Made by a program: the position numbers and the translations under genes. The notes beneath the pieces are model-generated. The model did not search any database. It was not told the origin of the DNA and saw only the letters and a list, made by a program, of their open reading frames with translations. From Nesterenkonia sp. Act20 (lineage in GTDB: Bacteria > Actinomycetota > Actinomycetes > Actinomycetales > Micrococcaceae), in contig NZ_JADPQH010000002.1 of assembly GCF_019173455.1 (NCBI RefSeq), forward strand, positions 201,490-265,489: 64,000 nt of DNA, read 5' to 3'. Each line of letters begins with the position of its first letter. Position 1 is the stretch's first letter. Positions 1 to 8,365 of this stretch are shown in pieces.

Positions 1-975
1 CCCGGCCAGCACCGCGGAGAGCAGCACCACGGTCTCATTGGGCGACCAGGCCAGCAGCGCCATGGCGCCGAAGAACATCACCACGGTCGGGTAGATGACG
101 GTGTTGTCGCCGTAGTAATCGTGCAGCCGCCCCACGAAGAGCCGGGTGATGAGCACGACGGCGGCGAAAATGACGAAGTACAGGCTGCCCACGTTGTCCA
201 TGTTCTCGCCGCGGGTGAAGCTGTCCAGAAAGGTGATCACCGAGGCGAAGCCCACGGAGAGCATCATCCCGACCAGCGCCACCGGGATCGCTCGGCGTTC
301 AAAGATGTCTCGCGGCTTGAGCATCAGCCGTCGTCGCAGGGTCTGCTGAGTCGGCGGCATCTCCGGAAGCCGGATCCACAGTGCAAGCACGAGCGCCAGC
401 GCTGCCAGTGCACTGGCTGTGATGAACAGGGCGGGGAAGCCGAGGGATTGGCTGACCTGGATCCCGAGCAGCGGTCCCAGCGCCTGCGGCAGGGAGTTCG
501 CCACCAGGTAGTAACCAGCACCCTCGCCGCGGCGGGAGGGCGGGATCAGCGTGAAGACTCCCGCGTTCAGTGCAGTCTGACCGAAGCCGAAGGCCGCACC
601 CTGCACCATCCTGACCAGGATCAGCACCGCGTAGCTGTCGACGACGAGATAGGCCACCGAGGCCAGCACGAAGAAGACCAGGGTGACCAGCACCGTGCGA
701 CGGCGGCCGAGGAAGTCGACGTACTTGCCGGCGAAGACGCGGGAGACCAGCGCGCCGACCACGAAGGCGGAGGCGGCGAATCCGGCTGCGGTCTGCCCGA
801 CGGAGAACTCACTGGCCGCGTAGACCGCCATGCCGGTGACCAGCATGAAGAAGACCATGCCGAAGCACAGGTTGATCCCGATGGCCAGCAGAAAGCTGCG
901 GGTGAAGAGGGTCTGCGAGCTGCCAGGGCCGTCGCCAGGCTCTGGGGAGGCGGGTTGGGATCTGGAGCGACTCAC
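1..975 (-). CDS. MFS transporter, C-terminal end outside window
   Basis: The reading frame runs from a GTG at 975 to the left edge without a stop, giving 325 codons of a major facilitator superfamily permease. After a Ser/Pro-rich tail of about 30 residues come alternating hydrophobic segments. The loop between helices 2 and 3 reads GKYVDFLGRRRTVL, the conserved MFS loop signature, and a later loop carries LFVGRLHDYYGDN, its repeat in the second half. The substrate cannot be read from the sequence; drug or sugar efflux are both possible. The start is uncertain because no clear Shine-Dalgarno sequence precedes the GTG. The upstream ATG-led frame (MADSSGE...) is a different frame and is not the transporter. 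Confidence 0.85.
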   Translation of the reverse strand, partial: MSRSRSQPASPEPGDGPGSSQTLFTRSFLLAIGINLCFGMVFFMLVTGMAVYAASEFSVGQTAAGFAASAFVVGALVSRVFAGKYVDFLGRRRTVLVTLVFFVLASVAYLVVDSYAVLILVRMVQGAAFGFGQTALNAGVFTLIPPSRRGEGAGYYLVANSLPQALGPLLGIQVSQSLGFPALFITASALAALALVLALWIRLPEMPPTQQTLRRRLMLKPRDIFERRAIPVALVGMMLSVGFASVITFLDSFTRGENMDNVGSLYFVIFAAVVLITRLFVGRLHDYYGDNTVIYPTVVMFFGAMALLAWSPNETVVLLSAVLAG

Positions 976-1033
976 CCGATGAGTCTGCCATGGTTCGCAT
1001 GCTCAACCACAACGTCGTTCAGGTGCCGGACAC

Positions 1034-1330
1034 TCAGTCCCCCGGCCACGTTCCGGTCGCCTTCTGGAACACCCAGGCTCCGCCGCGGTCCACCAGGGCC
1101 TTCGCGAAGGCGAAGATCGATCCCTGGATGGCTGCGGCGAGCAGAACCTCACCGAGGTTGAACTCTGACTGCAGGGCCTGGGGTGCGGCCTTGCCATCGT
1201 TCTTGGAGCCCCATTTCCAGACCTTCTTGAATACCGCTCCCGCGACCGCGCCGGCGATCAGGCTGTTCACCAGACCGATCGGGCGGTAGACCGCCTTGGC
1301 CGCTGTGTTGCTGGAATCCTTCTTGCTCAT
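1034..1330 (-). CDS. DUF4235 family small membrane protein
   Basis: This 98-residue protein has two hydrophobic segments (about residues 20-38 and 62-82) separated by a basic KKVWKWGSK loop, the layout of the actinobacterial DUF4235 family. The function of the family is not known. It follows two other envelope proteins on the same strand (DUF3618 and a holin-like protein), the usual neighbours of this family in actinobacteria, so an envelope or stress role is inferred. A purine-rich GGAAGGAATATTCG precedes the ATG, with GGAAGG about 8 nt upstream. Confidence 0.8.
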   Translation of the reverse strand: MSKKDSSNTAAKAVYRPIGLVNSLIAGAVAGAVFKKVWKWGSKNDGKAAPQALQSEFNLGEVLLAAAIQGSIFAFAKALVDRGGAWVFQKATGTWPGD

Positions 1331-1391
1331 CGAATATTCCTTCCTTGTTCGTGTGCAGAGAAACGCGGTCCAGGTCCGCCTGTTTGGGTCG

Positions 1392-1790
1392 TCAGCGTCT
1401 GGGCCAGCAGATCGCGACGACGGTCGCTACGGCACCGGCCGCCGTCACCCCGAGCCATGCGTTCCGAGTGGGTCTCCCCCGCTCATCCGTGACGCGTCCC
1501 CTGGCATCGGTGAGATACGCCGCGACGTGCTCACGAGCCTCGTCACGCTGCTCCACGAGGCGGCTCTTCGCGACCTGCACCTGCTCACGCGCCTGCTCCT
1601 TGACGTCGAGCTTGCCGGCGAGCGCACCGACGGTCTCGCCGAGTTCACGCCGGGTGCGCTCGAGGTCCGCCTCGAGTTCTGCCACGGAGGCGTCCTTGGG
1701 AGGTTCCGGAGTGTTCACAACCGGGCGCTCGTGTTGGGCTGCTCGAGTCGAGCGCCGCGTCTGCGGATCTTCAGGATTAGGCGTGGTCAT
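1392..1790 (-). CDS. DUF3618 family membrane-anchored protein
   Basis: The 132-residue product has an acidic, Pro-rich N-terminus and then a charged amphipathic segment (SVAELEADLERTRRELGETV), the hallmark of DUF3618. A coiled-coil stretch of about 45 residues follows, and a single C-terminal transmembrane helix ends in a basic WPRR tail. Its start overlaps the end of the upstream holin-like gene by 14 nt, so the two are probably co-translated. Family function is unknown; a structural role at the membrane is inferred from the coiled coil and anchor. Confidence 0.8.
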   Translation of the reverse strand: MTTPNPEDPQTRRSTRAAQHERPVVNTPEPPKDASVAELEADLERTRRELGETVGALAGKLDVKEQAREQVQVAKSRLVEQRDEAREHVAAYLTDARGRVTDERGRPTRNAWLGVTAAGAVATVVAICWPRR

Positions 1791-2187
1791 GGCGGGCGTG
1801 CTCCTTGAGCTCGGCTACATCTCGGTTCACGTTGGTCACGGTCCGCTCAGGGACGGGTGAGAGGTCCTTGACCTTCTTCTTCCCCAAGAGTGCCGCAATC
1901 GCGGCGCCGATGAACAGCACTGCTGTGACGATCAGCCCGGCGGCCCAGGCGGGCAGCACCACTGCCAGCCCCAGGATCGCCGTGGCGATGAGCGCTCCGA
2001 AGCCGAACCACGCCAGGATACCTCCTGCGCCGAGGTACCCAGCGCCGATCCCGCCCCGCTTGGCCTTCGAGGTGAGCTCCGCCTGTGCAAGTTTCAGCTC
2101 GTCCCGGATGAGCCGCGAGGACTGTTCCGAGAGACGAGTCATCAACTCGGCGATGGACGGTTCGGTAGATCGTTCGGTTTGGCTCAC
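1777..2187 (-). CDS. Holin-like superfamily (DUF1469/phage holin) membrane protein
   Basis: The 136-residue protein begins with a soluble helical segment (SIAELMTRLSEQSSRLIRDE) followed by two long hydrophobic helices (about 50-75 and 80-103) and a charged C-terminal tail. This matches the actinobacterial phage-holin-like family (Phage_holin_3_6, DUF1469). Despite the name, chromosomal members next to DUF3618 are not prophage genes, and no phage genes are nearby. It heads the row holin-like, DUF3618, DUF4235 on the minus strand. Confidence 0.8.
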   Translation of the reverse strand: MSQTERSTEPSIAELMTRLSEQSSRLIRDELKLAQAELTSKAKRGGIGAGYLGAGGILAWFGFGALIATAILGLAVVLPAWAAGLIVTAVLFIGAAIAALLGKKKVKDLSPVPERTVTNVNRDVAELKEHARHDHA

Positions 2188-2226
2188 GTGGTGTCCTTCT
2201 TCTTCGGGATCGACATTGCGCGCTCT

Positions 2227-3108
2227 CTACTCCTTCTTCAACTTGTCCTGCACCGCACCGGCGGTCTTCTCTACGGAATTGGGAACCTCTGTCGTCCCGT
2301 AGAAGCGAGCATCCGGGTGAGTCGGAGGCGGCATCGGCACACCCTGGGGCGGAGTCTCCACGTAGCTGAACTCGCCAAGCCCATCCGGGCTCGGCCCTGA
2401 AGCCCAGGAGCCTTCGGCCATGGACTTACCGTCGGAGAAGTTGATCGCCTGGTAGGAGAACTCCCGGTGCTCCTTCTTGATCGGGAAGTTACTCGGCACC
2501 GGCAGCTGCTCCACACCAGAGTCCTGCAGCTCACGAGCCGCCGCCAGCCACTGATTCTGATGGTGGGTGTCCCGCGCCAACAGGAAAGAGAGCAGGTCAC
2601 GCACACCGGCGTCGTCGGTCTGATGGTACAGACGTGCGACAGCGATGCGTCCGTGCATCTCTGCACTGATGTTCGAGGTGAAGTCAGCCAGCAGGTTCCC
2701 ACTGGCGGTCACGTATCCGGCATTCCACGGGTTGCCGTTGCTGTCCACCGGTCGGGCGCCCGCACCGGCCAGGATCGCGTCCTGGACGTCCATCCCTCCG
2801 ACGACCGCGGCGACGGTCGGGTCACTCTGCACGGCGTCGTCGGTGATCCCGTGCGGCGCCTTCTCCAGAAGTTGAGCCACCATGGTCGCGAGCATCTCCA
2901 CATGGCCGAATTCCTCGGCCGCGGTGCTGAACAGCAGGTCCCGGTACTTGCCGGGGATGTGCGCGTTCCAGGCCTGGAAGCTGTACTGCATGGCCACCGT
3001 GATCTCTCCGTACTGACCACCGATGACTTCTTGGAGCTTCCGCGCGTAGACCGCGTCAGGCTTCTCAGGTGTGGCGTTGTACTGCAGGGCCTGCTTATGC
3101 AAGAACAT
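2227..3108 (-). CDS. Manganese catalase
   Basis: At 293 residues this is the length of dimanganese (non-haem) catalases, which convert hydrogen peroxide to water and oxygen. The four-helix ferritin-like core is visible. The first helix carries the Glu of GGQYGEITVAMQY, the second the AEEFGHVEM motif with Glu and His ligands, and the third and fourth carry AEMHGRIAVARLYH and LARDTHHQNQW. The C-terminal part wraps around as in the family (EFSYQAINFSDG). The protein is cytoplasmic. The CBS gene lies upstream in the same direction and the envelope trio downstream, consistent with a stress-response cluster. Confidence 0.93.
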   Translation of the reverse strand: MFLHKQALQYNATPEKPDAVYARKLQEVIGGQYGEITVAMQYSFQAWNAHIPGKYRDLLFSTAAEEFGHVEMLATMVAQLLEKAPHGITDDAVQSDPTVAAVVGGMDVQDAILAGAGARPVDSNGNPWNAGYVTASGNLLADFTSNISAEMHGRIAVARLYHQTDDAGVRDLLSFLLARDTHHQNQWLAAARELQDSGVEQLPVPSNFPIKKEHREFSYQAINFSDGKSMAEGSWASGPSPDGLGEFSYVETPPQGVPMPPPTHPDARFYGTTEVPNSVEKTAGAVQDKLKKE

Positions 3109-3207
3109 GGCTTTCTCCGGCTCAGTTGAGGGTGAGGTGTGTCAAGCAACTGCTGCAGCGCTGTACGCGCCTGGGGTCCTCTGGGTATGCAGTAAGACCA
3201 AAGTGGA

Positions 3208-3747
3208 TCAGACCACCTCTTTTCCATGCGCAGAGGAAGACCGCTCGCTCGCGGAAGACCCTCCGCTGACGATGCCCAGCGCGTCGAAGATGGAGACGGG
3301 CTGCTCCAGACACCAGGTGAAGACGTCATCCTGGTGCAGGATTCCCACTGCCTGCCCCTCTTCGAGGACCAGGAGAGGTTTGACGTCACCGTCGCGGTAC
3401 CGCCCCAGGACACTCTCGATGGACTCCTCGGGCGTGAGGAATTCTGCTGGGGACTGCACCAGGCAGGCGCAGCGCCGGCGCTTCCACCGTTCGGGCTCCT
3501 GGGCGGCCATCGCCGCAAGCGCAGACTCGGTGATCAGTCCCACTGGCTGGTGGGAGAGATCGAGCAGGAGCACCGGGGCCTCGGTGCCGATGACCAGACC
3601 TGCGGCGTCTTCCAGGGAATGGGTCACCGTGATAGCTCGTTCGATCGGCAGCATCAGGTCGCGGACGGTGGCCGTGGCGGCTCGTCTGCCGCGTCCGGTG
3701 GATGCCAAGGCGGCGTAAGGGGCTGGCTGACGTGACATGGACTCCAT
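3208..3747 (-). CDS. CBS-domain protein
   Basis: I chose the ATG at 3747 because AAGGGA lies 5 nt upstream; the open frame extends further but the extra N-terminus looks non-coding. The resulting 179-residue protein has a CBS pair. The first unit begins near TVRDLMLPIERAITVTHSLE and ends near PVGLITESALAAM. The second begins near PAEFLTPEESIESVLGRYRD and ends near AVGILHQDDVFTW. CBS pairs bind adenine nucleotides and regulate partners; no catalytic domain is attached, so the partner is unknown. It is divergent from the GAF-ANTAR gene and upstream of the manganese catalase. Confidence 0.8.
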   Translation of the reverse strand: MESMSRQPAPYAALASTGRGRRAATATVRDLMLPIERAITVTHSLEDAAGLVIGTEAPVLLLDLSHQPVGLITESALAAMAAQEPERWKRRRCACLVQSPAEFLTPEESIESVLGRYRDGDVKPLLVLEEGQAVGILHQDDVFTWCLEQPVSIFDALGIVSGGSSASERSSSAHGKEVV

Positions 3748-3938
3748 GGGTATCCCTTGCGTGGAGAAACAAGAGCCCTTTGGCTGGAGCTGATTTGAGC
3801 GTACCTCAAGACGACGCACACTTCGATACCCCCGGCGGTTCCCAGTATTTTCCGCGCTGTGACACCATTGATTTTCAACGACCACCCGCATTGCGGCGGT
3901 CTCCATCAGAAGCCACATCCTGACGGAAGGAGCTCCCT

Positions 3939-4670
3939 ATGGACGTCTCTGAGACCACACACGATCTTGCAGCGGAGCTGACCCAGGTCCTGCTGAAGGA
4001 TCACGATGTGCCTGCTGTCCTAAAGTCGATCGCAGAACTTGCTGCGCAGCAGCTCTCCGGTGATCGGACGATCCTTTGCGGCATCATTCTCAAGCGCGCC
4101 AAGCGCAACACGGTGGTCGCCACCAGCTCCGCCGAGGCGCAGCAGATGGACGAGCATCAGGCCGGCTTCGACGAAGGACCCTGCCTGGAGGCGCAGAAGA
4201 CCAACAGTGTGATCAGCGTCCCCGATGTCCGTTATGAGCAGCGGTGGCCGAAGTACATGACCGAGGTCCGCGACCACGGACTGCACACCATCCTGGCCGT
4301 GCCGCTGCGGGTCGGGACCACCTCCACCGCGGCGATGAACTTCTACGCCCGGGAGACCGACGCGTTCACCGAGGCCGAGATCGAGATCGCGAAGCACTAC
4401 ACCGCGGTGGCGTCCCAGGTGGTCGCCATTGCGCTGCGGATCGCCCGCTACGCCGATGACGCGGAGGACCGTCGCACGGCGATGGAGTCCCGCACCGCGA
4501 TCGACCTCGCCGTAGGCATCATCATGGCGCAGAACCGATGCAGCCAGGAGGAAGCGGTGGAGATCCTCAAGGCGGCCTCCAACCACAGGAACATCAAGCT
4601 GCGTGAGCTCGCCGAGCAGATCACCACTGCTGTGGGCCAGATGGCCCCGGCCACCAGCTTCGAGCCCTGA
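3939..4670 (+). CDS. GAF-ANTAR transcription antitermination regulator
   Basis: A GAF sensor domain occupies about residues 20-165 (FDEGPCLEAQKTNSVISVPDV and VPLRVGTTSTAAMNFY are typical GAF segments). It is followed by an ANTAR domain (about 175-235, with SRTAIDLAVGIIMAQNRCS). ANTAR domains bind paired RNA hexaloop stem-loops and prevent termination; GAF-ANTAR proteins are common in actinobacteria. The start is well supported by GGAAGGAG 7 nt before the ATG. Its position divergent from the CBS and catalase genes suggests control of stress functions. Its RNA targets were not located. Confidence 0.9.
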   Translation: MDVSETTHDLAAELTQVLLKDHDVPAVLKSIAELAAQQLSGDRTILCGIILKRAKRNTVVATSSAEAQQMDEHQAGFDEGPCLEAQKTNSVISVPDVRYEQRWPKYMTEVRDHGLHTILAVPLRVGTTSTAAMNFYARETDAFTEAEIEIAKHYTAVASQVVAIALRIARYADDAEDRRTAMESRTAIDLAVGIIMAQNRCSQEEAVEILKAASNHRNIKLRELAEQITTAVGQMAPATSFEP

Positions 4671-4711
4671 GCCGACTCCAGCCGGGCACGGCGGCCTGAG
4701 CCGAGGCCGGT

Positions 4712-6298
4712 CTACGTGGTCGGGTAATGCCCGCGCTCGGAGATCTCGAAGCCGTTTCCGGTGAGGGCGTTGTAGCAGGAGACGCGGTCATCCAGGGAGA
4801 CGCAGGCCATGAAGCCGTCGGTGGCCGCCTGATCGATGCCGAGGGTCTCGTTGCCCTCATCATCAACCGGGTTCCCGCAGTCCAGCGCCGCGGCAGCGTC
4901 CACCTGCATCAGGTAGGTGGTGCCCTCGTCACAGCCTTCAGGGGCCACGTATTCGTGCTCATAGGCGGTGCAGCGCAGACCGTCACCGAACTCGCAGGCG
5001 ATGTTCCCGTCCGGCGTGACGAACGAAGACATGGTCGCCGCACCGGAGATGGAGATCGAGCGGTTGACCCAATCCGTGCCCACTGAGTCCATGGTCTCGG
5101 TGGCGGCGGAGGAGTCCGCGCCGTTGCGCGCACCCTGGAACACGGTGGCGGCGTAGACGCTGGAGCATTCGGACTGCAGGTCCGCGAAGGTCTCTTCCAT
5201 CATGGTGGCGTCCTCGCCGGTGAGCGCATCACCCTCGGCGCCCAGGGCGAGGAAGTCGGTGACGCGCGAGGCATCCTCGGACTCCGACTCGCACGTAGAG
5301 TCTGCCGCGAGCGTGGACACAGAGGTCCGCGCCTCAGCGAGCGCCTCCTCAGAGGGCCCCTCTTCCGCAGTGGGCTCCTCGGAGGGCTCTTCCTCGGCGG
5401 AGGCTTCTCCAGACGGCTCCTCTTCGGAAGTCGATTCTTCGGAAGCGATGGGCGCGGGCTCGGCGACCGGCTCGTGCTCGTCGCCGAGAGTGGTGAACAG
5501 CAGCGCACCGATCCCGAGGATGGCGACCAGTGCCAGCGCTACCCCGGCGAGGATCTTGGCTCCGGAGCCCTTGCGCTTGGGCCGTGACTGCTGCTCAGGC
5601 GCAGCCTCATACCGCGCAGCGGGGTAAGCCCCGGTCTCCGCCCCAGCCGACTGCGCAGCGGGATACGCCACGGGAGCCGCGGCCGCTGGCGCCGCGGAAT
5701 AACGGGGAGCGGGTGCTGGCGCGGGACGGCTGCCCAGCGGTTCGAAGCTCTGCGCCTCGGCAGACTCCCCCAGCGGAGGCGGGGTGGGGTGATCGGCAGG
5801 CGCAGGGTTCACCGAGTAGTTATAGGAGTCCGGTTCCGGCTCAGACGCCGGCTCAGGTGTGGGCGCAGAGGCTGAGGCAGCAGATGGGCTCGCGGCCGCA
5901 GCAGGCACCCCGAGGATCTCTGGCTCATGCGGCTCAGCCAGCGGCTCCTCCACCGGTTCCGCCACCGGCTGTGCCGGGAGGTTCGCGGTCTCTTCCTGAT
6001 GCACCGGGATGTCATCGGTGCGGGGATCCCACATCTGGTGCAGCGGATCGGTCTCTGCGGGGGAAGCAACAAAGGGGCCCGAGGCGACGTCGGGACGCTG
6101 CGCGATCGCGGCGTCGATCGCGGGATCTCCGAGCTGACCGAGGGCCTCAACGAGCTCGGCGTAGGCACCCGGGTTCGCCGCGACGGCGGGGCGAAGCTGG
6201 GCATGGTGTTCGGCGATCCAGTGCAGCATCTCCCAGTCGGTGCGGGGGTCTGAGGCGAGTGCTGCGAGATCATCTGGGTCAGGGGTGTTGGTGCTCAC
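4712..6298 (-). CDS. Membrane-anchored protein with N-terminal leucine-rich-variant repeats
   Basis: The GTG at 6298 is preferred over the longer frame because GGGGAC lies just upstream and the conserved part (STNTPDPDDLAALASDPRTD) begins there, giving 528 residues. Residues about 1-65 look like variant leucine-rich repeats (LRV type: DPRTDWEMLHWIAEH, then AVAANPGAYAELVEAL). A long Pro/Ala-rich cytoplasmic linker follows, then one transmembrane helix (about 250-270) and a Glu/Ser-rich stalk with EEPSEEPTAEE repeats. The C-terminal extracytoplasmic domain of about 200 residues has six or more cysteines. Function is unknown. It converges on the GAF-ANTAR gene. Confidence 0.75.
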   Translation of the reverse strand: MSTNTPDPDDLAALASDPRTDWEMLHWIAEHHAQLRPAVAANPGAYAELVEALGQLGDPAIDAAIAQRPDVASGPFVASPAETDPLHQMWDPRTDDIPVHQEETANLPAQPVAEPVEEPLAEPHEPEILGVPAAAASPSAASASAPTPEPASEPEPDSYNYSVNPAPADHPTPPPLGESAEAQSFEPLGSRPAPAPAPRYSAAPAAAAPVAYPAAQSAGAETGAYPAARYEAAPEQQSRPKRKGSGAKILAGVALALVAILGIGALLFTTLGDEHEPVAEPAPIASEESTSEEEPSGEASAEEEPSEEPTAEEGPSEEALAEARTSVSTLAADSTCESESEDASRVTDFLALGAEGDALTGEDATMMEETFADLQSECSSVYAATVFQGARNGADSSAATETMDSVGTDWVNRSISISGAATMSSFVTPDGNIACEFGDGLRCTAYEHEYVAPEGCDEGTTYLMQVDAAAALDCGNPVDDEGNETLGIDQAATDGFMACVSLDDRVSCYNALTGNGFEISERGHYPTT

Positions 6299-6414
6299 CG
6301 TCCCCAGCATACGTCGAGGTTCGGCCCGCAAGCCAAGGCGGAGGACCAGCTCAGCGCACGGGCCTGCACGCGAAGATCCTCAAGTGCTTCTTGAAACCTG
6401 GTGTTTCGCTGAGC

Positions 6415-6442
6415 TTGTTACTATGCGCAGGATGGGTATAAC
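6415..6442 (+). promoter_or_regulatory. Candidate promoter for the glycerol-3-phosphate cytidylyltransferase genes
   Basis: A TTGTTA (6415-6420) and TATAAC (6437-6442) are separated by 16 nt, close to the housekeeping sigma consensus. They lie about 60 nt upstream of the first TagD-like start codon. No terminator is seen between this site and that gene. Confidence 0.45.
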
Positions 6443-6500
6443 AGCCCCGGGCCACATTCGTTCGGCGGCGCGCTGACAGGTTAGGAGAAATGACGCGATC

Positions 6501-6959
6501 ATGAAGCGCATTCTCACGTACGGCACCTTTGACCTCCTCCATTGGGGTCATATCAACCTGCTTCGGCGCGCACGAGCGCAGGGTGACTACCTGATCGTCG
6601 GCGCCAGCACCGACGAGTTCAACACCGCCAAGGGTGCCCGCCGGCCCAGCTATCACCAGTTCGAAGTCCGCAAGACGATGCTCGAGGCCGTCCGCTATGT
6701 GGATCTGGTCATCCCCGAGGAGAACTGGGAACAGAAGGTCGAGGACATCCGCCGCTTCCACATCGACACCGTGGTGATGGGTGACAACTGGAAGGGCTCC
6801 GAGCACTTTGAGCACCTGCGCCGCTTCTGCGACGTCGTGTTCCTGCCGCGGACTCCAGGGTTCTCCACCTCGCAGATCCGCCGCGACCTCCTGGTCGACG
6901 CCGTGGGCCGCCCCGCTGAGGTCACCGTCGTGGACGATTCCCGCATGGTCTCGCTCTGA
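6501..6959 (+). CDS. tagD: Glycerol-3-phosphate cytidylyltransferase (TagD-like), first copy
   Basis: The 152-residue protein has the cytidylyltransferase signatures YGTFDLLHWGHINLL (the HxGH nucleotide-binding motif) and STSQIRRDL (the RTxGIST-like motif). TagD makes CDP-glycerol from CTP and glycerol 3-phosphate for wall teichoic acid. The length is slightly above the usual 130 residues. It is followed 35 nt later by a paralogue. The substrate could instead be another polyol phosphate; the sequence alone does not decide. The AGGAG is about 13 nt from the ATG, rather far. Confidence 0.85.
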   Translation: MKRILTYGTFDLLHWGHINLLRRARAQGDYLIVGASTDEFNTAKGARRPSYHQFEVRKTMLEAVRYVDLVIPEENWEQKVEDIRRFHIDTVVMGDNWKGSEHFEHLRRFCDVVFLPRTPGFSTSQIRRDLLVDAVGRPAEVTVVDDSRMVSL

Positions 6960-6994
6960 TCGTGGACCTACCCGCCGCGAAGGACTGCTGAGCG

Positions 6995-7516
6995 ATGCGC
7001 CGCGTCCTGACCTATGGCACCTATGACCTGCTGCACTGGGGCCATATCCGCCTCCTCCAACGCGCCAAGGACCTCGGGGACTACCTGATAGTGGCGCTGA
7101 GCACCGATGAGTTCAATGAGCTCAAGCCTGGCAAGAAGCCCAGCTATCACTCCTATGAAGTGCGCAAGATGATGCTGGAGTCCATCCGGTTCGTGGACAT
7201 GGTCGTCCCGGAGACCAGCTGGTCGCAGAAGGTCAACGACGTCCAGGACCTCGACGTCGACGTGGTCGTGATGGGCAGCGACTGGGAAGGGTCCCCACGG
7301 TTCGAACACCTGCGTGATCACTGCGAACTGATCTACCTGCCCCGCACCGAGGGAACCTCCACCAGTCAGATCCGTCGGGATCTGCTCTTCGAAGCCATCC
7401 AATACAAGGCCGAAGCCGAAGCGGAGGAACAGGGGCACCAGCGTCAGGAGACGGCTCGGTTCGCCCCCATCCGCGACGACGAGACCCGGTTCCCCCCACC
7501 TCCACGCCGCCACTAG
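6995..7516 (+). CDS. tagD: Glycerol-3-phosphate cytidylyltransferase (TagD-like), second copy
   Basis: This paralogue of the preceding gene keeps YGTYDLLHWGHIRLL and TSTSQIRRDLL. It extends to 173 residues with a charged C-terminal tail (EAEAEEQGHQRQE and a Pro/Arg-rich end) that the first copy lacks. An AAGGA lies 10 nt before the ATG. Two tandem copies may supply two polyol-CDP donors, or one may be regulatory; this is inference. Converges on the phosphatase gene at 7590. Confidence 0.85.
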   Translation: MRRVLTYGTYDLLHWGHIRLLQRAKDLGDYLIVALSTDEFNELKPGKKPSYHSYEVRKMMLESIRFVDMVVPETSWSQKVNDVQDLDVDVVVMGSDWEGSPRFEHLRDHCELIYLPRTEGTSTSQIRRDLLFEAIQYKAEAEAEEQGHQRQETARFAPIRDDETRFPPPPRRH

Positions 7517-7589
7517 ATCGGCGGCACTAGATCGGCGCCGCCGAGAGGACCCCTCAGGGAAAACCCGGCTGGAAAGAAGTCCGAGTGAG

Positions 7590-8336
7590 TCAGGCCAGGC
7601 TGCCGAGCACCTCGGGCGAGAGGTTGAACATCCGCAGCTTCGCATGGGCCCGGATCTGTTCATCGGTGAGCGCGCGGATCGCCTCAGCCTCCTGCTCCGA
7701 GCTCAGCGATTCATCCAGGCCACCCTTGGGCAGCGAGCTGCTCAGCGGCCCGCCATGCAGCGGCACATCGATCACACTGATGGCCCCGGCGGTCACCGAG
7801 ATCACCCGGGTCCGGTCGATCAATCCCAGCGCTTCCAGCAATGCCTTGATCGAGGTCCCATGCGAGACGACGACGGCGGTGCGCAGCGGGTACTTCTCAT
7901 CCGCTGAGTGCGTGGCCGGGGCGTCTGCGGCGGCTCGCACCACGTGGAAGAAGGCAGAGCTCATCCGCTCCACCAGCGCCTCAGGGGCTTCCCCGCCGGG
8001 CGGTGTCCCTTCCCCGGATTTCCACGCCTTGTACAGCTCCGGGTACTGCTCCTTCGCCTGGGCGGTTTTCATGCCTTCCCACTCCCCCAAGTGCTGCTCC
8101 GCGAATTCCGCGATCACCTCGGGGGCATAGTCCAGGCCGAACTCAGCGAAGGTCTGCGCGGTGCGCTCCAGCGTGGAGACGTACCCTCGGGCGGGGTTCT
8201 GCGAGCGCACGTAGCGCCCTGCCGCGCGAGCCTGGGCCCGCCCGGATTCGGCGAGGTCAATCGAGGATTGTCCCTGGAGCCGGTGGGTCTTGTTCCACTC
8301 GGTCTCGCCATGGCGGACCAGCAGGATTCGAATCAC
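7590..8336 (-). CDS. Histidine phosphatase (phosphoglycerate mutase-like) family protein
   Basis: The N-terminus carries the catalytic LVRHGETEWN motif, with the phospho-accepting His at about residue 9. Further conserved pieces are YVSTLERTAQTF, GEWEG and the second catalytic His region VVVSHGTSIKALLEAL. The length of 248 residues fits the family. These enzymes dephosphorylate small metabolites or act as mutases; the substrate is not evident. It is the last gene of a minus-strand set behind the two GT29-like genes, 29 nt downstream, so it may process a sugar phosphate of the same pathway. Confidence 0.85.
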   Translation of the reverse strand: MIRILLVRHGETEWNKTHRLQGQSSIDLAESGRAQARAAGRYVRSQNPARGYVSTLERTAQTFAEFGLDYAPEVIAEFAEQHLGEWEGMKTAQAKEQYPELYKAWKSGEGTPPGGEAPEALVERMSSAFFHVVRAAADAPATHSADEKYPLRTAVVVSHGTSIKALLEALGLIDRTRVISVTAGAISVIDVPLHGGPLSSSLPKGGLDESLSSEQEAEAIRALTDEQIRAHAKLRMFNLSPEVLGSLA

Positions 8337-8365
8337 GGTGTCATGTCACTTTCAGTCAGAGCTCG

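Noticed and set aside
121-1161. Long plus-strand frame of 346 codons over the MFS gene
   Set aside because: It is antisense to a clear transporter frame on the minus strand and has a His/Glu/Gln-rich composition typical of a shadow frame in high-GC DNA.
1777-2187. Prophage holin
   Set aside because: Although holin-like by family name, no lysin, structural or integrase gene is nearby, and the neighbours are the standard actinobacterial envelope trio.
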